Below, piece by piece: positions 1 to 7,022 of a stretch of 14,825 nt of DNA. The DNA is from an uncultured Armatimonadota bacterium (GTDB taxonomy: Bacteria; Armatimonadota; Fimbriimonadia; Fimbriimonadales; Fimbriimonadaceae): NCBI GenBank assembly GCA_946478935.1, contig CAMLEL010000017.1, positions 1 to 14,825 on the forward strand, read 5' to 3'. The notes beneath the pieces are model-generated. The model ran no database searches and was not told the DNA's origin. It was given only the letters and a program-made list of their open reading frames with translations. Each line of letters starts with the position of its first letter. Within the stretch, counting starts at the first letter, position 1. Position numbers and translations under genes: made by a program.

Positions 1-786
1 GACTTCACGCGAGAAGCCGGAGTGCGGAATCTGGAGCGAACCATTTCTGCAGTCTGCCGAAAGGTTGCGCGTCAGGTTGCCGAAGGAGAAGGCAAGAGGA
101 TCGAGGTCGACGAAGTTCGGCTTGCTGAATTCTTGGGCCAACCGAAGTTCCGTCGAAAACGGCACTTGGCCGAAGACTGCGTCGGAGCGGCAACCGGCCT
201 CGTAGTTGGCGAATACGGCGGCGATGTCATCTCAATCGAGGTGAGCCTGATGGATCCGCATGGTCCGAGGCCAGACCTGAGCTTGACCGGAAATCTGGGC
301 GATGTCATGAAGGAATCTGCCCTGGCCGCGCTTACGTTTGTGCGTGCGAACAGTGAAGCGCTCGGCATCGGCCGATCCTTCAAGTTCGACGTTCATGTGC
401 ATGTACCCCAGGGTGCCATCCCCAAGGATGGTCCCAGTGCAGGGATGACGATTGGAGTGGCCCTGGCGTCAGCGGCAGCTGGCCGATCGGTACGCAACGA
501 TGTCGCCATGACCGGCGAGATCACGCTCCGGGGCAAAGTCTTGGCTGTAGGCGGAATCCGGGACAAGGTCTTGGCTGCCCACCGTTCAGGAATGAAGGCG
601 GTGATCATTCCAGCAGAAAATGCTTCGGATCTCGAGGAACTGCCAGCGAACATACTTGCGGAAGTTGAGGTCCACCTGGTCGGCGACCTTTACCGGGCAC
701 TCGAGATCGCATTGGTTCCCAACCGCCTCGAGCGACGTGTTTCGTACAGCCACGATCCATTCGTGGTGGCCCAAGTGGAAAGTTGA
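1..786 (+). CDS. lon: Lon ATP-dependent protease, C-terminal part (5' truncated by window edge)
   Basis: This is the C-terminal 261 residues of the ATP-dependent serine protease Lon, a cytoplasmic hexamer that degrades misfolded and regulatory proteins. The frame is open from base 1 and begins in the end of the AAA+ lid (REAGVRNLER), so the GTG at 22 is an internal valine and not a start. The protease domain follows. It has the catalytic serine in PKDGPSAG (codon 436-438) and the catalytic lysine in GGIRDKVLAAHR (codon 565-567), 43 residues apart as in E. coli Lon (S679/K722). The stretch MTGEITLRGKVL is also standard. The Walker A/B motifs and N-domain lie outside the window. The gene ends with TGA one base before the stop of the convergent nadA, with no obvious terminator between them. 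Identity is near certain; whether the full gene is intact cannot be seen. Confidence 0.97.
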   Translation, partial: DFTREAGVRNLERTISAVCRKVARQVAEGEGKRIEVDEVRLAEFLGQPKFRRKRHLAEDCVGAATGLVVGEYGGDVISIEVSLMDPHGPRPDLSLTGNLGDVMKESALAALTFVRANSEALGIGRSFKFDVHVHVPQGAIPKDGPSAGMTIGVALASAAAGRSVRNDVAMTGEITLRGKVLAVGGIRDKVLAAHRSGMKAVIIPAENASDLEELPANILAEVEVHLVGDLYRALEIALVPNRLERRVSYSHDPFVVAQVES

Positions 787-787
787 G

Positions 788-1885
788 CTAGGCGCAAACC
801 GTCAGCATTCGCGTGAGTGATACTTTCGCCCAGTGTGCCACTGCTTCGGGGACTTTGACTTGATTCACCACCGTGCCTTGAGCCAAGTTCTCCAGGACCC
901 AACACAGGAAACTCGGATGAATCCGATACATCGTGGAACAGGGACAGATTTGTGGGTCCAGGCAAAAGACTGTCTTGTCCGGATGTTCGGAAGCGAGCCG
1001 GTTGACTAGGTTGATCTCAGTTCCGATGGCCCACTTGGAACCAGGCTCAGCCGCTTCGACCGTCTTGATGATAAATTCGGTTGACCCATTGAAGTCAGAT
1101 GCGCGGACAACTTCGATCGTACATTCGGGGTGAACCAGCACGTTGATTCCCGGAAAGTCCCGACGAGCCTGCTCGATCTGGTCTACCGTGAACCGCTTGT
1201 GGACGGAGCAGTGCCCCTTCCAGAGGAGGAACTTGGACCGGCGCAGGCTCTCTTCAGTGTTGCCACCCAGCGGCTTGAAGGGATCCCAGACCACCATGTC
1301 CACGTCGGGATCGTATCCAAGCTTGGCGCCGGTATTGCGCCCTAGGTGCTGGTCAGGAAAGAACAGCACCTTTTCGCCTTGCTCCAAGGCCCATTCGACG
1401 GCCGTTGGAGCATTGGTCGAAGTGCAAACCGTTCCTCCATGCTCACCAACAAACGCCTTTAGGTTGGCAGCCGAGTTGATGTAGGTGACCGGGACGACGC
1501 TCATGTCTTTGCCGAGTACACGCTCCAGTTCGGACCAGCACTTTCGAACTTGGAACAGGTTCGCCATATCGGCCATTGAGCAGCCCGCAGCCAGGTTCGG
1601 CAAAATCACGATCTGGTTATCTGGAGTCAAAATGTCCGCGCTTTCGGCCATAAAGTGCACTCCACAAAACACGATGTAATCGGCTTCGGGATGGCGGTTG
1701 GCGTCTTTGGCCAGCTTGTAGCTGTCGCCGCGATAATCTGCGTGCTTGATGATTTCGTCGCGCTGGTAATGGTGACCGAGGATCACCAATCGATCACCCA
1801 ACTTTTCTTTCGCCGCAATAATGCGGGCATCCGCCTCTTCTGGTTCGAGGTCGGCATACTCCTTCGGGAGCGGAACCTGGTACAT
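788..1885 (-). CDS. nadA: Quinolinate synthase NadA
   Basis: The product (365 residues) is quinolinate synthase, which condenses iminoaspartate with dihydroxyacetone phosphate to quinolinate in de novo NAD synthesis and carries an oxygen-sensitive [4Fe-4S] cluster. The start resembles the family (VILGHHYQRDEI at 34-45, FCGVHFMAESADIL at 73-86). The three cluster cysteines fit C102 (AAGCSMAD), C226 (GHCSVH) and one of C314/C316 in CPCSTMYRIHP. ATG at 1883-1885 is the only sensible start; upstream is only a weak GAGAG. The gene stands alone: neither nadB nor nadC is adjacent, although both would normally be needed for the pathway. It diverges from the hisN operon across about 180 bp and converges on lon with one base between the stops. 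Length and motifs are complete. Confidence 0.97.
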   Translation of the reverse strand: MYQVPLPKEYADLEPEEADARIIAAKEKLGDRLVILGHHYQRDEIIKHADYRGDSYKLAKDANRHPEADYIVFCGVHFMAESADILTPDNQIVILPNLAAGCSMADMANLFQVRKCWSELERVLGKDMSVVPVTYINSAANLKAFVGEHGGTVCTSTNAPTAVEWALEQGEKVLFFPDQHLGRNTGAKLGYDPDVDMVVWDPFKPLGGNTEESLRRSKFLLWKGHCSVHKRFTVDQIEQARRDFPGINVLVHPECTIEVVRASDFNGSTEFIIKTVEAAEPGSKWAIGTEINLVNRLASEHPDKTVFCLDPQICPCSTMYRIHPSFLCWVLENLAQGTVVNQVKVPEAVAHWAKVSLTRMLTVCA

Positions 1886-1953
1886 ATTTTTCTCTCAGAT
1901 TCGGAGAGGGAGACTCTCTGATTAAGTGACAACAGTCGGTTCGGACGACGGAG

Positions 1954-1981
1954 TTGTTGTTGCCTCTATCGTTAGTATACG
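1954..1981 (+). promoter_or_regulatory. Possible weak promoter for the hisN-sua5 operon
   Basis: TTGTTG at 1954-1959 and TATACG at 1976-1981 are separated by 16 bp and lie about 80 bp upstream of the chosen hisN start. Both hexamers match the sigma-70 consensus only partly. The -10 region overlaps an ATACGTAT palindrome (1977-1984), so the same bases could serve the divergent nadA gene (TATACT on the minus strand). This is a weak call made from spacing and position only. Confidence 0.25.
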
Positions 1982-2063
1982 TATTGCGTGAGTCTGTCCG
2001 AGTGGGATGGTCATTAGGCCCACGCAACGTTCTTCGCAAGTTCGCCAAGTAAACTCCGGCGGC

Positions 2064-2816
2064 ATGTCTCCCCGCCTCCAATTTGCGATCGAAACGGCGA
2101 TTCTCGCAGGGAAATCGACCCTCGCCTACTTTCAAACTGGCGCTGCGGTTGACATCAAACCCGATGAGACGCCGATTACCATTGCTGACCGGGATGCAGA
2201 GCGCCTGATGCGGCAGCGAATCGCCGAAATCTATCCGCAAGACGGCATCTTGGGCGAGGAAGAGGGTGAAACTGGGTCAGGTAGCGCGCGGTGGGTGATT
2301 GACCCGATCGATGGCACAAAGTCCTTCATCGCTGGTGTTCCGCTCTATGCGACGCTGCTGGCTTTCGAGCAGGATGGAGCACCAAAAATCGGAGTTTGCT
2401 ACTTTCCCGCCCTCGATGAATTGGTGACGGCCGAGCTTGGCAAGGGCGCCTATTGGAATGGACGACCCTGCCGGGTGAGCGAACGTCCGACGTTGGAACG
2501 AAGTCTGATTGCCACCGGAAGCTCGTCGTCGATGGCAAAGGCTGGCAGGGCAGCAGGATTCTCCAAGGTTGAGAATGCGGCCATGGCCTGCCGAACCTGG
2601 GGAGATGCCTACGGTCATGCCTTGGTGGCAACCGGCCGCGTGGATGCGATGATCGATCCGATTGTCGCGCATTGGGACATTTCCGCGATGTCGCTCATCG
2701 TCCGAGAAGCCGGTGGAAGATTTACAGACTTTAGCGGTGAGAATCCACTCTCAAAGGAAGCGCTCAGCTCAAATGGCAAGGTCCACGACGAGTTGCTTGA
2801 GGCGTTCCGGCATTGA
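2064..2816 (+). CDS. hisN: Histidinol-phosphatase, inositol monophosphatase family (HisN type)
   Basis: The product (250 residues) belongs to the inositol monophosphatase-like, Mg-dependent phosphatase family and most resembles HisN-type histidinol-phosphatases, which release phosphate from L-histidinol phosphate in histidine synthesis. Metal-site motifs are all present: GEEEG at 64-68, DPIDGTKSF at 80-88 (D80, D83) and WDISA at 204-208 (D205). The KSF after DPIDGT and the late GGRFTDFSGE block favour HisN over inositol-1-phosphatase or CysQ, but substrate cannot be proven from sequence. The frame is open from an ATG at 2007, adding 19 residues without family resemblance. I prefer ATG 2064, just before the first helix (LQFAIETAILAGK), although neither site has a clear Shine-Dalgarno. 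It is the first gene of a six-gene operon, and its TGA overlaps the ruvX TTG by four bases. Confidence 0.85.
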   Translation: MSPRLQFAIETAILAGKSTLAYFQTGAAVDIKPDETPITIADRDAERLMRQRIAEIYPQDGILGEEEGETGSGSARWVIDPIDGTKSFIAGVPLYATLLAFEQDGAPKIGVCYFPALDELVTAELGKGAYWNGRPCRVSERPTLERSLIATGSSSSMAKAGRAAGFSKVENAAMACRTWGDAYGHALVATGRVDAMIDPIVAHWDISAMSLIVREAGGRFTDFSGENPLSKEALSSNGKVHDELLEAFRH

Positions 2817-3229
2817 GAGTCCTTGGCATCGATTTCGGCTTCCGGCGAATCGGAGTTGCCGTGGCGGAGTCAGAATTTGGTGTGATCACACCGCGCCCAG
2901 CGCTGGCTGCAACTGGCACCTTGAAGCTAGATGCCGCGAAAATCTCGGCGACTTTTGCAAATGAAGGCGCGGATCGCGCGGTAATTGGTGTTCCCCTGGA
3001 AGAGGACGGTACGAAAGGCAAGATGGCCCGGATCTGCATGAAGGTGGCCGAGTTGCTACGCGAACAGGGCATCGAAGTTGCGGAGATCGATGAAAGATAC
3101 TCGTCTGTTGAAGCAGAATCGAATCTAATGCAAGAGGACTTGAAGGCAAGTCAGCGGCGGAAACTCCGGGATGGTGAAGCTGCGTCCATCATCTTGAGGC
3201 GCTATCTGGAGGAACTTGAAAAGGCTTAA
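2813..3229 (+). CDS. ruvX: RuvX/YqgF family nuclease
   Basis: This 138-residue RNase H-fold protein is of the YqgF/RuvX family, known for 16S rRNA 5'-end maturation in E. coli and Holliday-junction resolution in some bacteria. The family pattern is complete: LGIDFGFRRIGVAV at 4-17 (catalytic D7), VIGVPLEEDGT at 57-67, DERYSSVEAE at 93-102 and a final acidic site in DGEAASIIL at 120-128 (D120). The start is TTG at 2813 in the TTGA overlap with the hisN stop, giving the usual LRVLGID beginning; no ATG fits. Its 3' end overlaps mltG by 14 bp. A ruvX-mltG pair is a familiar arrangement in Bacillus-type genomes (yrrK/yrrL), which supports both calls. Confidence 0.93.
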   Translation: MRVLGIDFGFRRIGVAVAESEFGVITPRPALAATGTLKLDAAKISATFANEGADRAVIGVPLEEDGTKGKMARICMKVAELLREQGIEVAEIDERYSSVEAESNLMQEDLKASQRRKLRDGEAASIILRRYLEELEKA

Positions 3230-4223
3230 GCGGTTCATCCTCCGGGTATTCGCTCTGGTCTTGATCGTCGCTGCTGGCGGCGCGTATTGGCTGTACACCC
3301 AAATTCAGCCCCTGAACCCGAGCGACAAACTGAGGCTGGTGCGCTTTACCGAATCCACGCATATACGGTCGGCAATGGATCGGCTTGAGAAAGGCAAGGT
3401 GATTCGGAGCGCCCTCGCTGCAAAAATCTACATGCGTCTGAAGAGTTCTCCGACGACCGTGAGGTCTGGAACCTACGAACTCGGTGCCAATCTATCCCTC
3501 CAAGATGTGATCGATGCATTGCAAAAACCGATTCGACGAATGGTTCGCCTACCTGAGACCAATTGGGCAGCCCGAACGGCGAATCTTTTGGCTAAGCAAG
3601 AATTGGGCACGGCCAGTGAATACATGAGCCTTGTCCGCGAACCGGATCGCTTCCAACCGACCGTGTCGTTTCCTCTGCCAGCAGAATCGCTCGAAGGCTA
3701 CCTGTATCCCGACACATACGATCTGCCGCCACTCATGACGCCAGCTGAGGTCATCGACCGGCAGCTCGAAAACTTTGAAAAACGCATTTGGATCGGGCTG
3801 AACAAGCCAAAGGAACTCCATCGCGCTATCATCATCGCATCGATGGTCGAATTGGAAGTGGCGAGAGATGAGGAGCGCCCAATTGTTGCGGGCGTGATTG
3901 AGAATCGCCTGGCCATAGGAATGCCATTGCAGATCGATGCGGCAATCAATTACGGGATTCAAAAATGGCGACCGCTCACCTACGCGGACTACCGCAATGT
4001 GGATTCGCCGTTCAACTTGTATCGCCACAAGGGCCTGCCGCCGGGCCCGATTTGCTCTCCGACCGTCAAGTCCGTGAAAGCGGCGCTTAACCCGGCCAAG
4101 CACAAATACGTCTATTACGTGGCCCTACCGAGCGGCCGGAGCTTGTTTGCTGAAACGTATTCGGAACACCTGACCAACGTTGCCCGTCGGCGACGCGCTG
4201 TCGCGCAAGGGACCCCCGAATGA
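3216..4223 (+). CDS. mltG: Endolytic murein transglycosylase MltG (YceG-like)
   Basis: The product (335 residues) is an inner-membrane lytic transglycosylase that cleaves nascent glycan strands and so sets peptidoglycan chain length. It has a short basic N-terminus, one membrane helix (about residues 7-27, FILRVFALVLIVAAGGAYWL), and an extracytoplasmic YceG domain. Visible signatures are EGYLYPDTYDLP, ASMVELEV with the catalytic glutamate at E212 (codon 3849-3851), ENRLAIGMPLQIDAAINYG and GLPPGPICSP. The start is TTG at 3216, inside ruvX; a GGAGG at 3208-3212 lies only 3 nt upstream, so expression probably relies on coupling to ruvX. The stop overlaps the next start in ATGA. Length is typical. 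Confidence 0.94.
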   Translation: MKRLKRFILRVFALVLIVAAGGAYWLYTQIQPLNPSDKLRLVRFTESTHIRSAMDRLEKGKVIRSALAAKIYMRLKSSPTTVRSGTYELGANLSLQDVIDALQKPIRRMVRLPETNWAARTANLLAKQELGTASEYMSLVREPDRFQPTVSFPLPAESLEGYLYPDTYDLPPLMTPAEVIDRQLENFEKRIWIGLNKPKELHRAIIIASMVELEVARDEERPIVAGVIENRLAIGMPLQIDAAINYGIQKWRPLTYADYRNVDSPFNLYRHKGLPPGPICSPTVKSVKAALNPAKHKYVYYVALPSGRSLFAETYSEHLTNVARRRRAVAQGTPE

Positions 4224-5317
4224 GCGGGTTTCGCACCGGTTCGTTTGATCGCGAACGGATTTCCAGTGTTTTCCACCCGTTCCTCCCCGCCCACGCCGTT
4301 GGATCACTCCTCGAAGTGGACCTGGAGGGGCTTTGGAATCAGGGCAAGCGCTTGATCCTCCTGGATGTCGATCACACGATCGTCAAATGGCGCGAAGAAG
4401 AATTTCCCCAAGGGGTTGAGGATTGGGTGCGCCGGGCGAAGCAGCGCGGGTTTGACCTGTGCATCTTGAGCAACACTCGCAATCCCGAACGCCTCGCTCG
4501 CTTGGCTGCACGGCTGGATGTCGAGACGGTCCGGGACAAGTTCAAGCCAAGCCCGGCGATGTTTCGTCTGGCCATGATCAAATTCAAGAGAAAGCCAGAT
4601 GAGTGCCTGATGATCGGCGATCAGATCTTCACGGACATATTGGGTGCGAACCGCTGTGGGATCGATGCCATCTGGGTTCAAAAGATGGAAGGAAGGGAGT
4701 TCGCTGGAACGAAGATCAGCCGATTGGGCGAGCGACTGCTGAGGTCAACTCTCTATAAAGCTTTGGTGACCCCGGTCGATGAACAGACGAGAGACACGTT
4801 CGAAGAAGGCAAGCCGGCTGGTGATCGAAAGCTCGTTCGCCAGATCATCAAGTTTGGCATCGTCGGTGGCACTTCATTTATCATCGACTTCGGGCTCTCG
4901 TTCCTCTTCTTGCGAATTCTGTCTTGGGATGGAAAGCTGATCAGCGAATCCCTGGGCGCATGGCTCCAGACATCCTTGCCCGCGATGTTCTCTTATGCCA
5001 AAGATGCCCCGACGGCGGCAGTTCCCATTCTTGGCGGCCTTGCATCGTTCATTGCCATGTTCAATTCCTTCATCTGGAATCGCAATTGGACATTCCGTGT
5101 GAAAGGTCGGGCTGAGAGGTTGGCCCAACTTCGCCGGTTCTACGCTGTCTCGATCTTGGGAGCTCTTTGGAACACCCTGATCACCAGCGCCCTCACGAAC
5201 ATCATTCCTGGCCATCCGAATCAAAGTCTGCTGGTCGCCAAGGTGATCGCGGCCGGGATCGTTGCGATATGGAATTTCCTCGGCCAACGGTATTACGCAT
5301 TCCGAGTGAAGTCGTGA
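4220..5317 (+). CDS. YqeG-type HAD phosphatase fused to a GtrA-like membrane domain
   Basis: A 365-residue fusion of two families normally encoded separately. Residues 1 to about 170 are a YqeG/Gep4-type HAD IIIA phosphatase (the yeast relative Gep4 dephosphorylates phosphatidylglycerophosphate). All four HAD motifs are present: DVDHT (D49, D51), LSN (S84), K109 in KFKPSP, and GDQIFTDILGAN (D134, D139). After a charged linker (about 175-204) comes a GtrA/DPMS-flippase-like domain with about four membrane helices and its two signatures, FNSFIWNRNWTF and WNFLGQRYYAF. GtrA proteins are thought to flip polyprenyl-phosphate-linked sugars. ATG at 4220 has AAGGGA 7 nt upstream and overlaps the mltG stop (ATGA). 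The reading frame is continuous, so this is not two genes read together by error unless the assembly is wrong. A role in lipid-linked precursor recycling or translocation is inference. Proximity to aroE recalls Bacillus yqeG-yqeH-aroE. Confidence 0.88.
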   Translation: MSGFRTGSFDRERISSVFHPFLPAHAVGSLLEVDLEGLWNQGKRLILLDVDHTIVKWREEEFPQGVEDWVRRAKQRGFDLCILSNTRNPERLARLAARLDVETVRDKFKPSPAMFRLAMIKFKRKPDECLMIGDQIFTDILGANRCGIDAIWVQKMEGREFAGTKISRLGERLLRSTLYKALVTPVDEQTRDTFEEGKPAGDRKLVRQIIKFGIVGGTSFIIDFGLSFLFLRILSWDGKLISESLGAWLQTSLPAMFSYAKDAPTAAVPILGGLASFIAMFNSFIWNRNWTFRVKGRAERLAQLRRFYAVSILGALWNTLITSALTNIIPGHPNQSLLVAKVIAAGIVAIWNFLGQRYYAFRVKS

Positions 5318-6102
5318 GCGCATCCTACCCTTGGCGGGATGCTCCGCCCGCCGACTTTGCCGTAATCGGAGATCCGGTCAGTCACTCGAAGTCCCCGGCC
5401 ATGCACCAGGCCGTTTTTCAAGCGCTCGGATTGGACTACCGGTACAGGGCGATTCATGTCCCGACCGGAGAAGTGTCAGCAGCGCTGGATCACCTCGCCG
5501 AGCTCGGCTATTGGGGTGTCAACGTAACGGTGCCTCACAAACAGTCAGCCCTGGAATGGGCCACTGAGCCGGACTCGATTGCCCAGCGAATTGGCGCAAC
5601 GAACACCCTTGAGCTACGAACTCGTGCCGCAACGAATACGGACGCGGGTGGATTTATGGAGTCTTTGAAAGGAGCAAACATTTGCCGGGCGCTCGTTCTG
5701 GGAGCAGGTGGTTCGGCCCGAGCAGTTTGCATCGCGTTGCGAGATGCAGGGGTAGAGGTTTGCATCTGGAACCGCAGCCCTGAATCAGCCCGTGCGCTCG
5801 CCGATGAGTTTGGCTTGCTCCCCGTCGAATCGCCGCAATCGAAAGCCTTTGAACTCGTCGTGAATGCAACATCCGCATCGTTGCAGGGAAGCAATCTGCC
5901 GATTGAGTGGTCGGAGGCGGTGCCAGGGGCGATCGCCTACGACTTGGTCTACGGGGTAACTCCATTCCTGGTATCCGCCAAGCAGTTCAGATTTCAGGTG
6001 ATCGATGGATCTGAGTTGCTCGTTGCCCAGGGAGCACGCTCCTTTGAGTGGTGGACTGGTTTGAAGGCGCCTCGGGATGTCATGCGGGAGGCAATCGGGT
6101 GA
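5314..6102 (+). CDS. aroE: Shikimate dehydrogenase AroE
   Basis: The product (262 residues) reduces 3-dehydroshikimate to shikimate with NADPH in aromatic amino acid synthesis. The shikimate site is visible as GDPVSHSKSPAMH (19-31), NVTVPHK with catalytic K76, and NTD with D110. The NADP site is GAGGSARA (130-137) followed by NRS (153-155), then NATS (184-187) and the late GARSFEWWTG. I chose GTG at 5314, which overlaps the previous stop as GTGA and places the first strand (DFAVIGDP) at the usual distance. The open frame runs further upstream to 5167, but that part lies inside the GtrA domain and has no family resemblance. The segment DLVYGVTPFL replaces the usual DLVYNP-type sequence, a small variation. 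The downstream sua5 overlaps by four bases, a linkage also known from E. coli tsaC-aroE. Confidence 0.95.
   Translation: MSASYPWRDAPPADFAVIGDPVSHSKSPAMHQAVFQALGLDYRYRAIHVPTGEVSAALDHLAELGYWGVNVTVPHKQSALEWATEPDSIAQRIGATNTLELRTRAATNTDAGGFMESLKGANICRALVLGAGGSARAVCIALRDAGVEVCIWNRSPESARALADEFGLLPVESPQSKAFELVVNATSASLQGSNLPIEWSEAVPGAIAYDLVYGVTPFLVSAKQFRFQVIDGSELLVAQGARSFEWWTGLKAPRDVMREAIG
6086..6091 (+). promoter_or_regulatory. Ribosome-binding site that fixes the sua5 start
   Basis: GGGAGG ends 7 nt before GTG 6099, an ideal distance. It lies in the last codons of aroE and supports GTG 6099 over the in-frame ATG/GTG codons further upstream. It is the clearest Shine-Dalgarno among the internal starts of this operon. 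Confidence 0.65.
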
Positions 6103-7022
6103 GAATCGTTGCTCCCACTGATGAAAATATCGCGGAGGCGGCCAGCGCCATCAGAAGCGGACGCCTCGTGGTGATGCCAACCGAGACAGTGTACGGGTTG
6201 GCCGCCGATGCTCTGAATCGAGACGCCGTTTTGGACGTCTTCGCGGCCAAAGGTCGGCCATCGGACAATCCCCTGATCGTGCACTTGGCTGAGACGACGT
6301 GGCTGTCCAAAGTTGCCCGAGACATCCCTGAGGTCGCTTACAAGCTTGCCAATCGGTTTTGGCCGGGTCCGCTTACGCTGGTTTTGCTCAAACTGCCGAT
6401 TGTGCCGATGGAAGTCTCTGCGGGGTTGGACACCGTTGCCGTTCGAGTTCCCGCACACTCAGTGGCGCGGCGCCTGATTCTGGAAGCAGGGACGCCCGTG
6501 GCTGCTCCCAGCGCCAACCTGTTCACTCGTTTATCTCCCACGAGGGCTGAGCACGTGGATCCCTCGATCGGTGACAGCGCCGAACTTGTCTTGGATGGCG
6601 GTTCGTCGGAGGTGGGTCTTGAGTCCACCGTACTGGATTTAACCGATGGTCCGAGAATCCTTCGCCCTGGCGGGGTCTCTCAAGCGGAGTTGGAGGCCTT
6701 TCTTGGTATGCCCATTCCCTTGGGAACAGGGGTTCGGAAGTCTCCGGGACAGTATCCCCGCCACTATTCCCCTAGGACCCCTGTCGAGATCGTGCCCCAA
6801 CTGCAGCCCGACCAGGCGGGCCTCGTGCTCTCCGCCCTCACAAACCCGGCACAGGTTCTGCTTCCGCATGACCCAGTGGCCTATGCTGCGCTACTATACG
6901 AAACGCTTTTCGACCTTGATCAAATCGGTCTGGACCGGATTTATGTGGAAGCTCCACCCCAAACCAGGGATTGGGACGCCGTGTGGGATCGCCTGAAGAA
7001 GGCGGCTATGCCTTCGCCTTGA
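6099..7022 (+). CDS. sua5: Threonylcarbamoyl-AMP synthase, long form (Sua5)
   Basis: The product (307 residues) makes threonylcarbamoyl-AMP from threonine, bicarbonate and ATP, the first step of the universal tRNA modification t6A at A37. The YrdC domain shows PTETVYGLAADA (27-38), KGRPSDNPLIVHL (51-63), RFWPGPLTLVL and PVAAPSANLF. The linker SPGQYPRHYSPRTPV and the following C-terminal Sua5 domain identify the long Sua5 type rather than short TsaC. GTG 6099 is the start, in a GTGA overlap with aroE. A neighbouring substrate of the pathway, tRNA-Ile(GAT), sits in the same window at 11603-11679; this is probably coincidence, since all ANN-decoding tRNAs are targets. It is the last gene of the operon, and its final 17 bp overlap the convergent nagA. 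Confidence 0.95.
   Translation: MRIVAPTDENIAEAASAIRSGRLVVMPTETVYGLAADALNRDAVLDVFAAKGRPSDNPLIVHLAETTWLSKVARDIPEVAYKLANRFWPGPLTLVLLKLPIVPMEVSAGLDTVAVRVPAHSVARRLILEAGTPVAAPSANLFTRLSPTRAEHVDPSIGDSAELVLDGGSSEVGLESTVLDLTDGPRILRPGGVSQAELEAFLGMPIPLGTGVRKSPGQYPRHYSPRTPVEIVPQLQPDQAGLVLSALTNPAQVLLPHDPVAYAALLYETLFDLDQIGLDRIYVEAPPQTRDWDAVWDRLKKAAMPSP

Noticed and set aside
1891..1920. CTCTC/GAGAG repeats in the nadA leader, considered as a riboswitch or NAD-repressor operator
   Set aside because: The stems are short (about 5 bp), imperfect and of biased composition; I recognise no known NAD riboswitch or NrtR/NiaR site.
2007..2063. ATG 2007 as hisN start
   Set aside because: The added 19 residues are Arg/Gln/Ser-rich without family similarity; it cannot be fully excluded because neither start has a good ribosome-binding site.
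788..2240. Several plus-strand frames of 60-110 codons across nadA and a minus-strand frame of 148 codons at its 5' side
   Set aside because: They mirror codon structure of nadA and hisN, give low-complexity or Arg/Ser-rich proteins and have no recognisable domain.
5167..5313. Long 5' extension of the aroE frame (open from 5167)
   Set aside because: It lies inside the GtrA-domain coding sequence, its translation has no family resemblance, and the GTGA overlap at 5314 gives the normal AroE start.
6048..6098. Upstream start for sua5 at 6048
   Set aside because: The extra 17 residues lie within aroE and look like shadow sequence; GTG 6099 has a GGGAGG at ideal distance.
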